From Hygrophila difformis (lineage: Eukaryota > Streptophyta > Magnoliopsida > Lamiales > Acanthaceae), in contig JAOANR010000003.1 in the NCBI GenBank assembly GCA_030278955.1, positions 19,987,050 to 20,051,049 on the forward strand: a stretch of 64,000 bases of DNA. The letters are read 5' to 3'. The notes beneath the pieces are model-generated. The model saw nothing but the letters and a program-made list of their open reading frames with translations, had not been told where the DNA came from and did not search any database. This document shows positions 1 through 11,815 of this stretch, piece by piece; the first letter of the stretch is position 1; every line of letters begins with the position of its first letter. Made by a program: the position numbers and the translations under genes.

Positions 1-257
1 ATCCTTGGAAAGTATTCGTCTGCCAAGCTCATCTGTAGAGCGAGAAGTGCTTGAGAATCCTTCTTTTGGATCTCCTTCAATTCCTCCTTTTGTTTCTCAG
101 AGAGTGTGGAGATATTGTCAGGCATAGTATATCCATCATTAACAACATCCCACAAACCTTGAGCACAAAAATATGTCTTCATTTTGATTGCCCAGAAATC
201 GTAGTTTTCACCACGAAAAACTGGAATTGGAATAGTTGAGCGGAATGTGTCGGCCAT
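1..257 (-). CDS. Ty1/copia Gag N-terminus, cut by window edge
   Basis: The minus strand reads openly from an ATG at 257-255 to the window edge (about 85 codons). The N-terminus contains the stretch PVFRGENYDFWAIKMKTYF and then GLWDVVNDGY. This is the usual start of plant copia Gag proteins (DUF4219/UBN2-type), which form the virus-like particle around element RNA. The ATG is chosen because it lies about 30 bases downstream, in the element's sense, of a primer-binding site and LTR end. No stop or frameshift is visible in the part present. The rest of gag-pol lies left of the window, so intactness cannot be judged. It is a different family from the copia element at 2.7-8.1 kb, whose Gag starts differently. 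Confidence 0.85.
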   Translation of the reverse strand, partial: MADTFRSTIPIPVFRGENYDFWAIKMKTYFCAQGLWDVVNDGYTMPDNISTLSEKQKEELKEIQKKDSQALLALQMSLADEYFPR

Positions 258-283
258 GGTAACGCCCGATAATCTCGAACGAG

Positions 284-295
284 GCTCTGATACCA
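284..295 (-). promoter_or_regulatory. Primer-binding site (initiator tRNA-Met) of the left-edge copia element
   Basis: The minus strand reads TGGTATCAGAGC, the complement of the plant initiator tRNA-Met 3' end. It starts two bases after the LTR terminus CCATCA. Its position between the LTR and the Gag ATG fixes the orientation of the element. Confidence 0.85.
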
Positions 296-296
296 C

Positions 297-636
297 TGAT
301 GGTTTTTAGGATATGGGAATATAGTGTTTATGTGTGTATGTGAGGTTTGTGATGGGTAGTTAGTGTGGGAAGTGAGTGCTTGTGTGTTAAAGGAAAGTTT
401 AGAAGGAGGTTGAAGATAGAATTTTTGGAAAGGAATTTGTATTACTTGAATGGTGGTGATTTTGATGTTGGTGTTGTTGTTAGGGATGTTACAATGGCTC
501 CATCTATTTATACTAACCAATGGAGCTTGATGGATCATTCTAGGGCATTCATTCTCTAGACTATTCTATCATATTCTATTTTAATCACATGCTAATATCT
601 AGAATTTTCTCTAATTATGTTTACATTTCATGAACA
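297..636 (-). repeat. 5' LTR of the left-edge copia element
   Basis: In the element's sense the LTR ends in ATCA at 297, next to the PBS. A TATA box (TATAAATAG) lies on the minus strand at 512-504, so U3 is at the high-coordinate side. The outer end is set at a TGTTCATG start (636) because homology to the flanking repeat begins just beyond it. That edge is uncertain by some tens of bases because the partner LTR is outside the window. Confidence 0.6.
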
Positions 637-1320
637 TTCTATAAATGTGCACCATAATTTTAATAATAACAAAACTGGATTTTCATTTTAGCCTTAATAA
701 TGTCATGATCAATAATCGCTCGTCCTCACTATCCAAGTGGTTCTTGGTTATTTCTCAAATGTTTTTCTATATCCCAATCTTGATGTGTCTTTGGCCTCTT
801 AATCTTGTACAAAGGAAGTCCACCTGAAAACACACAAAAATAGACTGAATTTCTAAACAAAGTCACCAACAACATATAAATAAAACAATAGAAACTTTCA
901 AAATCAATTAGGAAGCACATCATGATCACATTTTCGATCGTCATTCTCAACCGTCATAAAGTGCCGGTAAACATATATACAAAGACCCGATCCTAAACCA
1001 CAAATGACCAATCAGATACCAGCCACATATTAGCACACAATGATAGGTACCATAATTTCATTATGGCTATAAAAAAAATTAAGTAGCACTGTAGCAGCAA
1101 ATTTGCAATGACAGTTGCAACCAAAACATACTATACTACAGTCATTATTTGCTACGAAAGTAACACAACCACCATGGCTAGCTAGTGGCAGATTTACCAT
1201 GTCATTTGCCACCAGAAAATACCATACCAATTTTTTTCTATTTTTTAAAAAACTTTTTTATACAAGCTGGAAAACATATATTCTCATATTGGACTGGATA
1301 CCAGATATTGGGGATGTTGA
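637..1320 (-). repeat. Dispersed repeat R, inverted copy of 56,889-57,510
   Basis: This stretch matches the reverse complement of 56,889-57,510 over almost its whole length, and in part a further copy at 57,650-57,995. The alternating motifs (GGTGGCAAATGGCAT, TAGCAAATAATGACC, TTGCTGCTACTT) resemble subterminal repeats of CACTA-type DNA transposons, but no clean terminal inverted repeat or TSD was found. Around 729-820 (minus) a short exon-like frame (GGLPLYKI...RPKTHQD) follows a pyrimidine tract plus AG. A frame of the same kind is present in the 57.36-kb copy. No host gene is recognised. Confidence 0.65.
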
Positions 1321-1769
1321 TACGGTCCAAAATTAACCGTAATTTTCGTCTAATTTCGGCCCCCGTTTTAAAATTTTTGGGCCAATTTTTTTTGGAAGAG
1401 CCATTGAATGTCTGAGAAAGGGGTGGCGGAAGCCCATGGCCACACAATTACAAATTAAAGGGGAATAAAAGGGAGGGATATGGGGCCAGTGGGGAATTGA
1501 ACCTCCGCCAATTTTGATCACATTTGGTAGCAAATAATCAATTGTTGATAGATAAATAAGAATTTGTGAATAAAAATAGTTTAGGACATCATTTTAGTTT
1601 TTAGTGTAAATTTGTGTAAGAACGAATTATTTTTGGTATACTTTTTGTATAAGTGATATTGTAAATACTTTTGTACATCATATTTTACATAGTTTATATT
1701 CATTTTAGGAGTTGTATACTTGTAAATAAATTTTTGTTTTATTATTAGAATTAGAATAAAATGATATTA

Positions 1770-1834
<65 letters not shown>

Positions 1835-2693
1835 TACATAAATATAGTTTGCATGATATTTTTTTTGCATTCTTTGTTTATTTTTTGTTTATAATTTGGC
1901 TTATTTATTAACTTGTGATTAATCTTCTTAGCTTTCCCTTTGCCAATGCCTTTGTTGTGTTTATTATCCAAAAATTGATTAATCTGCTTACATGAAGTGG
2001 ATAAGATTTACACATGTGCATCCAAAATGAAGAAAGAAACAAGAATGTAAGCGAAGGCCGAGCTTGGACATTTTGTTTTTGTCTTGGACATTTGGTCCAG
2101 CCCTTTTAGTTGGTGACACGTGGCCGAATTGGAGCTCGAAAGGTCCCGCACAGTACACTCCTGCCTGATACCTCTGTAGGAAATAATTGTGGTTGTCTTT
2201 TTGGTCTTTGTCTTACCTTTGTCGAACCTGCAAAATGCTTTCTTGTCTTATTTTTCATACGCAGAGGTTCATTTCTTTTTACAGTTCTCACAAATAAATG
2301 TGTTCTGTGCAAAATTATACACTCTCATTAACATTTTGATTTGAATCCGGAAACATAAATAACGAGCGCTGAGGAAATTCCGGCAGCGACAACGGGAAAG
2401 ATGGAGCAGCGACGCGAATGAGAGACCGGCGGGAGAGAGAGAGGACAACGCCGGGGCAGAGGCGCTGAACCGCGGCTGTGGTGGTGGTGTTTCTGCCGGT
2501 TCAATGAGCATGGTGGAGAGGATGAGAAAATAAGAATAAACAGCAGCGGTTGCCGCGGACCCGCCGTTGGTGACGCTCCGGCGAAGATGACGACAGCAGT
2601 AGATCTACAAGAGGGAAAGCAGTCCGTCAGCCATGGCGAAATGGAGGCTCGTCGGAATGGAAATAAGACAGCGGGGAGAAATGAAGAAGTTCA
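1321..2693. other. Unassigned DNA with AT-rich part and GC-rich leader-like end
   Basis: No coding sequence is supported here. From 1,321 to 2,040 it is AT-rich and includes an (AAT)n microsatellite. From about 2,340 to 2,690 it turns purine- and GC-rich (repeated GCAGCGAC, GGCGGGAGAG, CCGGCGAAGATG). This resembles the GC-rich stretch that resumes after the copia element at 8,065, so the copia element probably split one older unit, possibly the start of the LTR-A element. Confidence 0.4.
1770..1833. repeat. (AAT)n microsatellite
   Basis: About 21 uninterrupted AAT units. The short isoleucine-rich frame read through it on the minus strand is an artefact. Confidence 0.95.
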
Positions 2694-2998
2694 TGTAGAT
2701 TTTGAAATCTCACACACACAAGACACTTTACACGTTTGATATCTAAAAAGGATAACCAAAAGCGGAGAGTTGTTTAGCTAAAGCTTTCTTTAGATTTCTT
2801 GCTTTGCTTCGCTCTGAGAATTACAACAATCTAAGTACCTATTTATAGAAATGAAAACGCACACAATACAATTAACACATGCTAAAACTATTCTTATAGT
2901 GGCTTCAATACTTTCGGCGAGGTAGATGAGCCTCCTTCTTGGACTTCGGCGATTCCTGTTACTTTTACGGCATTTGATGTTTATGCCGTTTTTCAACA
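2694..2998 (-). repeat. 3' LTR of the complete copia element
   Basis: 305 bp, bounded by TG and CA, and matching 7,760-8,064 except at three positions. A TATA-like TTCTATAAATAG lies on the minus strand near 2,849-2,838. Confidence 0.95.
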
Positions 2999-3013
2999 AA
3001 ACTCCCCCGTAAA
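2999..3013 (-). promoter_or_regulatory. Polypurine tract of the complete copia element
   Basis: The minus strand reads ACGGGGGAGTTT directly before the 3' LTR TGTTGAAAA. This is the expected place and composition for the plus-strand DNA primer. Confidence 0.7.
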
Positions 3014-3015
3014 CT

Positions 3016-6000
3016 TCAAATGCTTCTGCCATCTATCATCCCAATCATCTTCTTGAACTTGTCCAGCAGTAGCTTCGGCAATGGCTTTGTAAATATGTCT
3101 GCCACTTGTTCTTGGCTTGCCACATGCATTAGTTCCACATTTCCATTTTTCACATGATCTCGAATAAAGTGGAAACGAACGTCAATGTGTTTGCTTCTTT
3201 CATGATTCACTGGATTCTTCACCAATTCAATTGCGGATTTGTTATCTATGTGAATCACTATTCCGCTTGACTGCTTCATCTCCATCTTGCTCAATAGATT
3301 TCTGAGCCATACAGCATGACATACACACTAGGATGCTGCTACATATTCGGCTTCACATGTTGAGAGCGTCACAATCGGTTGCTTCTTTGAAAGCCAAGTA
3401 AAAGCAGTATTTCCCATAAAAAACACGTACCCTGCAGTACTTTTTCGATCATCAATATCTCCACACCAATCACTGTCAGAGTATCCAATCAGCTTGTAAT
3501 CTTCTGTCCTCGAGTAGAACAATCCATGTGACGCTGTTCCTTGAATGTACCTGAGGATTCTCTTTAACGCCTTCCAGTGTGAGTAAGTTGGGTTCTCCAT
3601 GAACCGACTCACAACACCAACACTTAGTGCAATATCTGGCCTTGTGCATGTGAGGTAGCGAAGGCTTCTAACAAAGCTTCTGTACCTTCCTGGATCAACT
3701 TGTTCTCCTTCATCAAACTTTGAAAGTTTTGCTCCAGGTTCCATGGGTGTTGATACAGGGTTGCATTTCTCCATCTTGAAGTCTTTCAAGATCTTCTTCG
3801 CATATGTCTCCTGTGATACAAATATGCCTCTTTCTGTTTGTTTAACTTCCAGGCCAAGGAAGAACTTCATCAAGCCTAAATCAGTCATCTCAAACTCCTG
3901 TTTCATTATTCTCTTGAAGTCTTCTATCATCTTATCACTGTTACTCATGAAAATGAGGTCATCAACATAAAGAGCAACAAACAAAATGTTACCTCCATTT
4001 TTCTTGATGTAGAGGGCATGCTCGTAGGGACATTGCTCAAACTCATTCTCCTTGAGATATGCATCAATGCGAGTATTCCACGCTCGCGGTGCTTGCTTTA
4101 GCCCGTAAAGCGCTTTCTTCAACTTCAACACCTTCGTTTCTCCTCCAAGTTTCAGATAACCTGGTGGTTGCTCAATGTAGACTTCTTCTTCGAGTACACC
4201 ATTTAAGAACGCTGTCTTGACATCCATTTGGAATATTGGCCATTTGTACTGAGCAGCTTGAGAAATGAGTAGCCGGATTGTCTCCATTCTTGCGACAGGG
4301 GCAAAGACTTCATCATAATCGATTCCTTCCTTTTGTTTGTATCCCTTTGCAACAAGCCGAGCTTTGTATCGTTCAATCTCCCCTTGTGCATTCATCTTTT
4401 TCTTATAAACCCATTTCACTCCAATGGCCTGACTTCCTTTGGGCAATTCAGTGAGCTCCCATGTGTTGTTGCGTTCGATTGCTTCAATTTCCTCATTCAT
4501 GGCTGCTTTCCATTTTTCATCTAGTACGGCATCTTCATATTTGATATTTTCAGAATCTGCCAACAAACATACAAGATGTACCTCTGTAGAGTCGTACAAA
4601 TCTTGAAGACTTCTCATTCGGGGTTGTCGTGGCTCATCTTCTTCTTCTTCTTTTTCTTCAACAATTTCAGGATCTATTGATAGAACTGTCGGAACAACGG
4701 CTGACGATTCTCCGACTTCGTTTGTAACTTCCTTTGAGTTATTCCAGTCCCATTCACTTGCTTCATTCACTCGCACATCTCGACTGACTATCACCTTCTT
4801 GCTTATCGGGTCATACAACTTATACCCTTTTGTGAGTCCATCATATCCGATAAAAACATATGCTTTGCTTTTATCTTCCAACTTCATCCTTCGCGGATAT
4901 GGTACATGTGCATAGGCTACACTACCAAATATTTTTAGATGAGAGATGGTAGGCTTCTTACCACTCCATGCTTCCAGTGGTGTTCGATTCTTCAACTTCA
5001 TGTGCGGGCACCGATTCTGTATGTAGACTGCGCACATCACAGCTTCTGCCCAGAATTCTTTGGGCATCTTCTTGCTTTTCAACATCGACCGAACCATATC
5101 TAGGATGGTTCTATTCTTCCTTTCAGCTACGCCATTCTGTTGGGGCGAGTATGGTGCTGTCAGAAATCTTCTTATGCCTTCTCGTTCACAGTACTCTTGG
5201 AAGGCTGTCGAGGTGTATTCGCCTCCTCTATCAGATCGAATTGCTTTGATGGATCTGCCAGTTTCTTTTTCAACACTCGCCTTGAATATTTTGAACACCT
5301 TGAATACCTCGGATTTTTCCTTCAGCAAATAGACCCACGTCCTTCGGGAGAAATCATCGATGAAAGAGATGAAGTATCTCTTTCCGCTGAAAGATTCGGG
5401 AGTAATTGGTCCACATATGTCGGTGTGGATCAGCTCAAGTGGATGCTTCGCTTCATATTCGGCCTTCTTTTGAAATGAGGCTCTTGTTTGCTTCCCGAAT
5501 ACACAATCTTCACAGAATTCTCCTCCAAAATCCATGCTAGGCAGTCCTTTCACCATCTTCATCTTCATTAGCTTTTTCAGGCCATCATAATGTAAGTGGC
5601 CAAAGCGATGATGCCATAGCGACGCTTTATCTACTTCTTTGACTTGTAAGCATTTCCCTTGCAAGCTTCGCAGGCTCAACTTGTACATTCGATTTCTCTC
5701 CATTTCGACTCGAGCTATCAGACGTCCTTGCTTGTCTTTCAGATGCAGCAACTGATCTTTTAGAAAGGTTGAGTATCCTTTCTCTGCGAGCTGGCCAAGA
5801 CTCAAGATGTTGTTTTTGAGATCTAGGACATAGTAGACATCTTGGATTGTCCCTATCAAGCCATCATTCTGTGTGAAACATATCGTACCTCGGCCTTTGA
5901 CTTGTACTTTTGATGCATTTCCGAATGATACATGACCATTGTCAACTTTCTGCATTTCTTTGAATAGATGCTCATCATAACACATGTGGTTGCTTGCTCC

Positions 6001-7071
6001 AGAATCGAGGTACCAGGATGTGTCATCGTTGACATCGTTGCGCGCCATCATGAGAACACCTCCATTTGCTTTGTCTTCCACGACTAGGTTGGTTGTCTCT
6101 TCCACTCGTCTGTTGGCCCGACACTCTTTTGCAAAGTGTCCCATCTTGTCACAATTGTAACAATCCTCGTTGTTGCAGTCTTCGGCATGGTGACCATATT
6201 TCTGGCACTTTTGGCATTTGACGTGGGAATAATTTGATCGACCGCCTCTTCCTCGAGCGCGTCCTCTTCCACGCCAGTTTGCTTGACTTCCTTGAAATTT
6301 GTCCTTATGGTATCCTTCATAATTGTTGCCTTGGATACCACGACCGTATCCACGACTTCCACGGTCATGTCCTCTCCCCCGAAAATTTCGAGTGTAGAGA
6401 ACCTTTTCATCTTTAATTGATGCCTTGGTCTGGAGTGCCTGGTCGAGTGACTCCTCTTTCCTTTTCTTTTTTCTTTGTTCGTGTGCTTCGAGAGATCCGG
6501 AGAGCTCTTCAACGGTGAGCACTTTGAGGTCTTTCGATTCTTCAATCGCGCACACAACATTTTCTAAATCATTAGTTAATGATCTCAATATTTTCTCCAC
6601 AATTCTGGCATCGGACAATTCTTCTCCATTCCGATTGAGTTGGTTTGCCACGGTCTGGACACGTGTGATGTATTCGGACACGTTTTCTGACTCCTTCATT
6701 TTCATGCTTTCAAGCTCTCCACGAAGGGTTTGGAGACGCACTTGCTTTACCCGGTCGGCTCCTTTGAATGATTTTTCCAGGATGTCCCATGCTTCTTTTG
6801 AGGTGGTGGCACCGGATATTTTTTCGAAGCCTGATTCGTCAACGGCTCGGAATAACATGTACAGGGCTCCGCTATCTTTGGACCGCGCATCTTTCAATGC
6901 TTTTTGTTCTGCTGCAGTTAATTTTTCGGTATTTTCTGGTTCTACAAAACCATTTTGAACCACGTCCCATGCATCTTTAGCTCCAAGAAGGGCTTTAATT
7001 TGAATACTTCATTTCTCGTAATTTGCTTTCGTAAGCTGCGGCAGTGACATTTGTCCCGTGATATTCGCCAT
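3016..7071 (-). pseudogene. copia gag-pol with two in-frame stops
   Basis: One frame runs from ATG 7071-7069 to a stop at 3018-3016 (about 1,351 codons), broken only by TGA at 7011-7009 (codon 21, where the family usually has Trp) and TAG at 3330-3328 in the RNase H end. The uninterrupted middle (6963-3328) is 1,211 residues. Numbering from its first Met: two CCHC knuckles (C250-C263, C268-C281), protease LDSGA (D320), integrase H452/H456/C484/C487 and core D515, D578, E614 (D-35-E spacing), RT YVDD at 999-1002, RNase H SDSDW near 1163. Order PR-IN-RT-RH defines Ty1/copia. The polyprotein would make particles, cDNA and integrate it. Both lesions are point changes, so decay has only begun. Confidence 0.92.
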
Positions 7072-7744
7072 TTGACCTGGATAAATAATATATATTTATA
7101 TATATATATATATTTTTTGCATTAATATATATATCAAATATATATAATATATATGTAAATATATAATATATATATATATATATATATTTATGGTCAACTA
7201 TTAAATTCGCTATGGAATTTAATGCCCAACACCCCTCATGCATTCACTTTAACGTGAATTGAAGTCCAACACCCCTCCTGCCTTCACTTTAATGTGAATT
7301 GAATTTTGGTGGGTGGCTTTCTCCACGTGTAAGCCAGATTTCAGAATCTTTTCTTTCAATTATTTACTATCTTCATTCCTCTTGTTCATTTCTTTGAAAG
7401 AAACGAGGTAGCAGCGGCAACAAGAAAGTACAGCAGCGGCTGTTCAAGGTGGTGCGCATGCGGCGCGAATTTGAAGGGGCAGTGCTCGGTGGATGGAGGA
7501 GCAGCACCGGGCAGCGGCAGGAGACAAAGGCAGCGGTGGTGGGAGCTTGGCAGTGCTTGATGGGCGGCGCTGGAGGCAACTCGGCGGAGGCTGGTCTGGG
7601 CGGCAGTGGAGGCGGTGCGTGTTCACCGGAAAGATGTTGAAGGCGGTGGACAACAGCTCGGAGGAAACCACGGTGGGTAAATTTAATTCTTTTAATTTGA
7701 GTATTTATACTCAAAATGTTTTGCTCTGAGTTTGGATCACTCAG
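7072..7744 (-). other. 5' leader of the complete copia element
   Basis: Untranslated region between PBS and Gag ATG. It holds an (AT)n-rich block at about 7,087-7,190 and a GC-rich, GCAGCGGC-repeating stretch at 7,390-7,680. Short frames in the GC-rich part have low-complexity composition and are not called as genes. Confidence 0.6.
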
Positions 7745-7756
7745 GCTCTGATACCA
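7745..7756 (-). promoter_or_regulatory. Primer-binding site (initiator tRNA-Met), copia element
   Basis: Minus-strand TGGTATCAGAGC starts three bases after the LTR end, giving the expected 12-base match to tRNA-Met. Confidence 0.9.
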
Positions 7757-7759
7757 ATT

Positions 7760-8064
7760 TGTAGATTTTGAAATCTCACACACACAAGACACTTTACACT
7801 TTTGATATCTAAAAAGGATAACCAAAAGCGGAGAGTTGTTTAGCTAAAGCTTTCTTTAGATTTCTTGCTTTGCTTCGCTCTGAGAATTACAACAATCTAA
7901 GTACCTATTTATAGAAATGAAAACGCACACAATACAATTAACACATGCTAAAACTATTCTTATAGTGGCTTCAATACTTTCGGCAAGGTAGATGAGCCTC
8001 CTTCTTGGACTTCGGCGATTCCTGTTACTTTTACGACATTTGATGTTTATGCCGTTTTTCAACA
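7760..8064 (-). repeat. 5' LTR of the complete copia element
   Basis: 305 bp, TG...CA. Minus-strand TATAAATAG at about 7,914-7,906 marks the promoter. Three single-base differences from the 3' LTR were seen by eye. Confidence 0.95.
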
Positions 8065-9363
8065 GTTCCGGCGAAGATGGGAGTGGCGACGAAGCTCCAG
8101 CCAACTAATATCCCTTTATTCTCCTTTTGATATATTCATTCTTTTATTCTTTTTAAACAAATCTTGTACTCATTTGGGAAAATGATTTCATGGAGGATAG
8201 AACGAGATAGCAGATTGAGACATGGAACGACAGCTTTGTACTCCGGTTGAGCAGTGAGGCAAGACGGCAGGCCAATGGAACACCGGCGAGCGAGAGAGCG
8301 GAGCAGCGGAGGTGGTCCGGAAATAACAGAAAGCAGAAGGTTATTCAGCGTTCATTCGATGGTGGTAGGAACTAGGAAGATCTGGCAGTAAAAGCAGAAG
8401 GAAGCAATACAACACAACAAAGGCATACTGGTGAAGGTTATTCAGCGTTCCAGATAAGCTCCATTTGGTCCATTCTCATTTATTATTATTATTATTATTA
8501 TTATTTGTTTCCTTGTTTATCATTTGTGCTATGTGCTTATTCTTTTTGCTCTTCTTAGAATAGATTTGTGTAGATATGCATCTAGGTAATTTTATTTTCT
8601 TTTTCTTGGTTTACATGCTAAACTGTTAGTGACCAAGTAATGTAAATCTACTAGTAGTAATTTTTAGAGTGCTAGATGTTTGGATTAGTAAGATTTTAGG
8701 TTTAGATTTAGATTTACTAATATTCTTTGATTAGGTTTTAGATGTATGAATATTCTTTAACTAGTTTTAGGCCCTTAGATGTTAATGTAGAGTTTTGACT
8801 AGATTTGTTTTTGAAATATTCTTTTAGATGGTGAGTTTAGTGGTATTTTTGGATTTTTGGTTGGATTATAGGTTTATAGATACATGATTGTTTGAAATTC
8901 TTTGGTACAGTACTACAATGGTTGGAAAATTCTTTGATTCTTTGTATTCTTTTTGGTCACTTGGTTTGAATTTGGAATTAATAACTTGGTTCAATTTTTG
9001 GTGTAAAGTGAAGAAATGGTGGTTTTAATAAATAAAAGAAAAAATGAGTTTCATGAAAATTGGTGTTTTTATGATTAAAATGGGCATATTAATTCTTTAA
9101 ATTTTTTTATTATTTTTACTACTACTATTATATTTAATACTATTTATACTCTTATTATATTAAATTATATAGACTATAAAATATTCTTATATATATCATA
9201 TTAATTCTTTCCTATAAATACTAGGTTAAATTTAACTATATAAATATTATATTTATTATTATTTTTAGTGTTAGTATTATTACTCCTGTAAGGCTGTAAC
9301 ATATTTTTAGTATTCTTATAAGTATTATTTATATAGTTGTACATGTATTTTTAGTATTAGTTG

Positions 9364-10104
9364 TAGGGGTGGGCACGGTTCAGTTAACCTGAATTTTTCA
9401 GGTATTTGTATTTGTATTTGAACCGGACAAATACTTCATTTTAGTATTTGTATTTGTAACCGGAGTCCTCGGTTAACCGGGGGTTCGGTTTCGATTAGAT
9501 TTAGCGGTTAAACGATTCGGTTCGAATATTTAAAAATCTACGAAACTCAAAGATTTAAGAATGAAAACTTGATTATACATTTTAAGAGGGTCGGAGGAGG
9601 TTATTACACTCAGAAAAAAATATACATATAACTATGGAATCAAATGGTTCTTTTCAATGTAATCAAAATATGTTAGTATATGTAACAAATCTTAATGTAG
9701 AGGTATATTTTAATAATAGGGTATTCTGAAAGACAAAAATCAATATAAGCTTATTAATTATGGTGATATATTTTGATAATTAGCTCTTTAGTTTTTTATA
9801 TTTGTTTTATTATATACTTAAATAATTAAATAAATAATGATATATATTATCTATATAATTTTATACCATCAAATATCTATAATATTTACACATATATAAC
9901 TTTTAAAATAAAATAAATATATTCGGTTCGGTTCGATTAACCGGGGGAAAAAATTAAAGTATTTATATTTGTATTTGAACCGGACGAATACTGAAATATG
10001 ATATTTGTATTTGCTCCGGGGTCCTCGGTTAACCGGAAATTCGGTTCAATTTCAGTTCGATTCAGCGGTTCAACGAATCGGTCTGAATATTTTGCTCACC
10101 CCTA
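9364..10104. mobile_element. hAT-like MITE (741 bp)
   Basis: The ends are inverted: TAGGGGTGGGCAC at the left and GCTCACCCCTA at the right. The flanking octamers ATTAGTTG (9,356-9,363) and ATTAGTAG (10,105-10,112) form an 8-bp TSD with one mismatch, as expected for hAT. Inner parts repeat motifs such as GTTAACCGG and ATTTGTATTTGAACCGGAC at both ends. There is no transposase frame. The related LTR-C sequence near 60,130-60,150 lacks the insertion and shows a single TSD copy. Confidence 0.88.
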
Positions 10105-10409
10105 ATTAGTAGTATATCTATTCATAATATTATTTTTATTTTAAATACTAGTATTATACTTTACTTTGGCCTTAATTCTGTAAATTCTTTTATTCATTTG
10201 CTTGTGTTTGCCTTAATTGTTGGGAATGTGAATATGATAATAATTGCTCTTTTAGGGTAGTCATTTTATTAAATTCTTTTATTTGTTTAATTCCTTATGT
10301 ATGATTGTTGAGCATGTATATACTTAGTCTAACTCTCTAACTTTGTCTAACATTCTTCTAATAAAACGAATATCACAAATAAAGTATCCAATACCCATAT
10401 TCCGGGAGC

Positions 10410-10700
10410 GACAGCCATTGTGCCCAATAACACACGTTCCTAAGGTGTGAAATACTTTAAAAATTGTAAAAATATAATAAACAAAAGTGAAACAAAAACA
10501 TTTTTATTAAAAAATCTAAAATCTCTTTAATTGCTTTAAATCTCAATAACACGTGTTACTAAGGCGTGATATTTTGAAAATCATAAAAACTACTATAATT
10601 AAAAAAGTGACAAACTAAAAATAGTTTATTAAAAAATCCAAAATCCTTTAAATCTCAATAATACACATTCCTAAGGTGTGAAATACTTTGAATCCTAAAA
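10410..10700 (+). repeat. Tandem repeat inside LTR-A, about 110 bp, three copies
   Basis: Units begin near the motif AATAACACACGTTCCTAAGG followed by TGTGAAATACTTT and an A-rich tail. Three degenerate copies start near 10,427, 10,545 and 10,655. LTR-C has two copies (about 59,650-59,800, inverted). Confidence 0.65.
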
Positions 10701-11599
10701 GAATATAATATTATAAAACTCCAAAAACATTCCAGGAAATGTCAAAAGGTGTTTTAAGCTGAAATACGATAAGCACTTCCCCTGTACGATTGTCATGTTT
10801 GTCGTATATAACACTGTTGTTGAATGAAGGCTAAAGATACACAAAAATTCCATATTTTTCATATTGTGTTTGTGTGAAGTAGATAGTAAGAGGTAGTGCA
10901 AACCATGGTTGACGAAAGATCCCCTCAGCTTTCTTATTTGCTTTCTTAGTATAGATTTATGGGGATACAATTAGTTCTTCGTTTCCATGCTAATTATTGT
11001 GTACTATTTTGCACGGTTTGAACAATAGTTTTTGGTTGAAGCTTCGGAGAGGGCTCCGTTCACAGGGTCGCTATTAGTCACTCAGGCAGCTGCTGTCCGG
11101 ATACAATTTATTTTCTTTATCTTCATTTCAAACCTGAATCCTAAATTGTAATGATGTTAGTTCGTATCTGTCAATATCGTCTAATAATTGTTGCAGTAAG
11201 GGAATATGTAGGTTTTTCTCCCCATTTCATGGACAATGAAAGTCTAAATGATAGCAATACTGTCATCTAAGGCTTTTTTGTCGTCTAAAATCATTCCTCT
11301 AAATGACAAGGAACTGGATAGCAGATGTTTGTAGTCCAGCTTATCCGAGTCATTTATGCCATCTTTTTAGCCTAAATAAAATATTCTTTTTGAACTCTTC
11401 TCATCTCAAGGATATTTCACCTTTGTATAGTCCATCTTCTGTCCAGGTCCACCATATATTTTGGACAATTTTATTTTCATCTTTTATACTATTGTATGTA
11501 TGCTATTATTATTTAAATATTGTGAGTAAAATATTTTGGGAACCTTCCCTTGGACTTTGATGTCGACGTTGATGTCCAATATTTATTCATCCCTGTCCC

Positions 11600-11815
11600 T
11601 TCTGTCTTTTATTTGCTTTCCTAGATTATATTTATTTGCTTTCTTAGACTAGATTTAGTTGCTTTGTTAGTACAGATCTACATGCTTTCTTACATGCTTT
11701 TATAGAATAGATTTATGACATACTTTCTTAGTGTAGCTTATTTGCTTTCTTAGTGTTATTTACATGCTTTATAGATTAGCATTTATTTGCTTTTGTAGAT
11801 TAGATTTAGGACTTA
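11600..11815 (+). repeat. Short tandem repeat TTGCTTTCTTAGANTAGATTTA
   Basis: About eight degenerate copies of a roughly 22-bp unit. The same unit recurs in the B LTR (about 41,555-41,665) and inverted in LTR-C (about 58,625-58,740), showing a common origin of the three LTRs. Confidence 0.6.

Larger units (their letters stand above)
2694..8064 (-). mobile_element. Complete Ty1/copia retrotransposon (5.37 kb)
   Basis: Two 305-bp LTRs (TGTAGATTTTG to TTTTTCAACA in plus reading) flank a PBS, a gag-pol region and a PPT, all on the minus strand. By eye the LTRs differ at three positions (about 99% identity), so the insertion is recent. The flanking 5-mers are GTTCA (2,689-2,693) and GTTCC (8,065-8,069), a TSD with one mismatch. 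Gag-pol carries two nonsense codons, so this copy is probably not autonomous, although its RNA could be mobilised in trans. The protein is of the Tnt1/Tork type. Confidence 0.95.

Noticed and set aside
1490..1510. tRNA/SINE B-box-like GGTTCAATTCC on the minus strand
   Set aside because: No matching A box at the right distance, no cloverleaf and no SINE tail; most likely chance.
7449..7729. Gly-rich ORFs in the copia leader
   Set aside because: Low-complexity GC-rich sequence open in several frames on both strands, without conserved motif.
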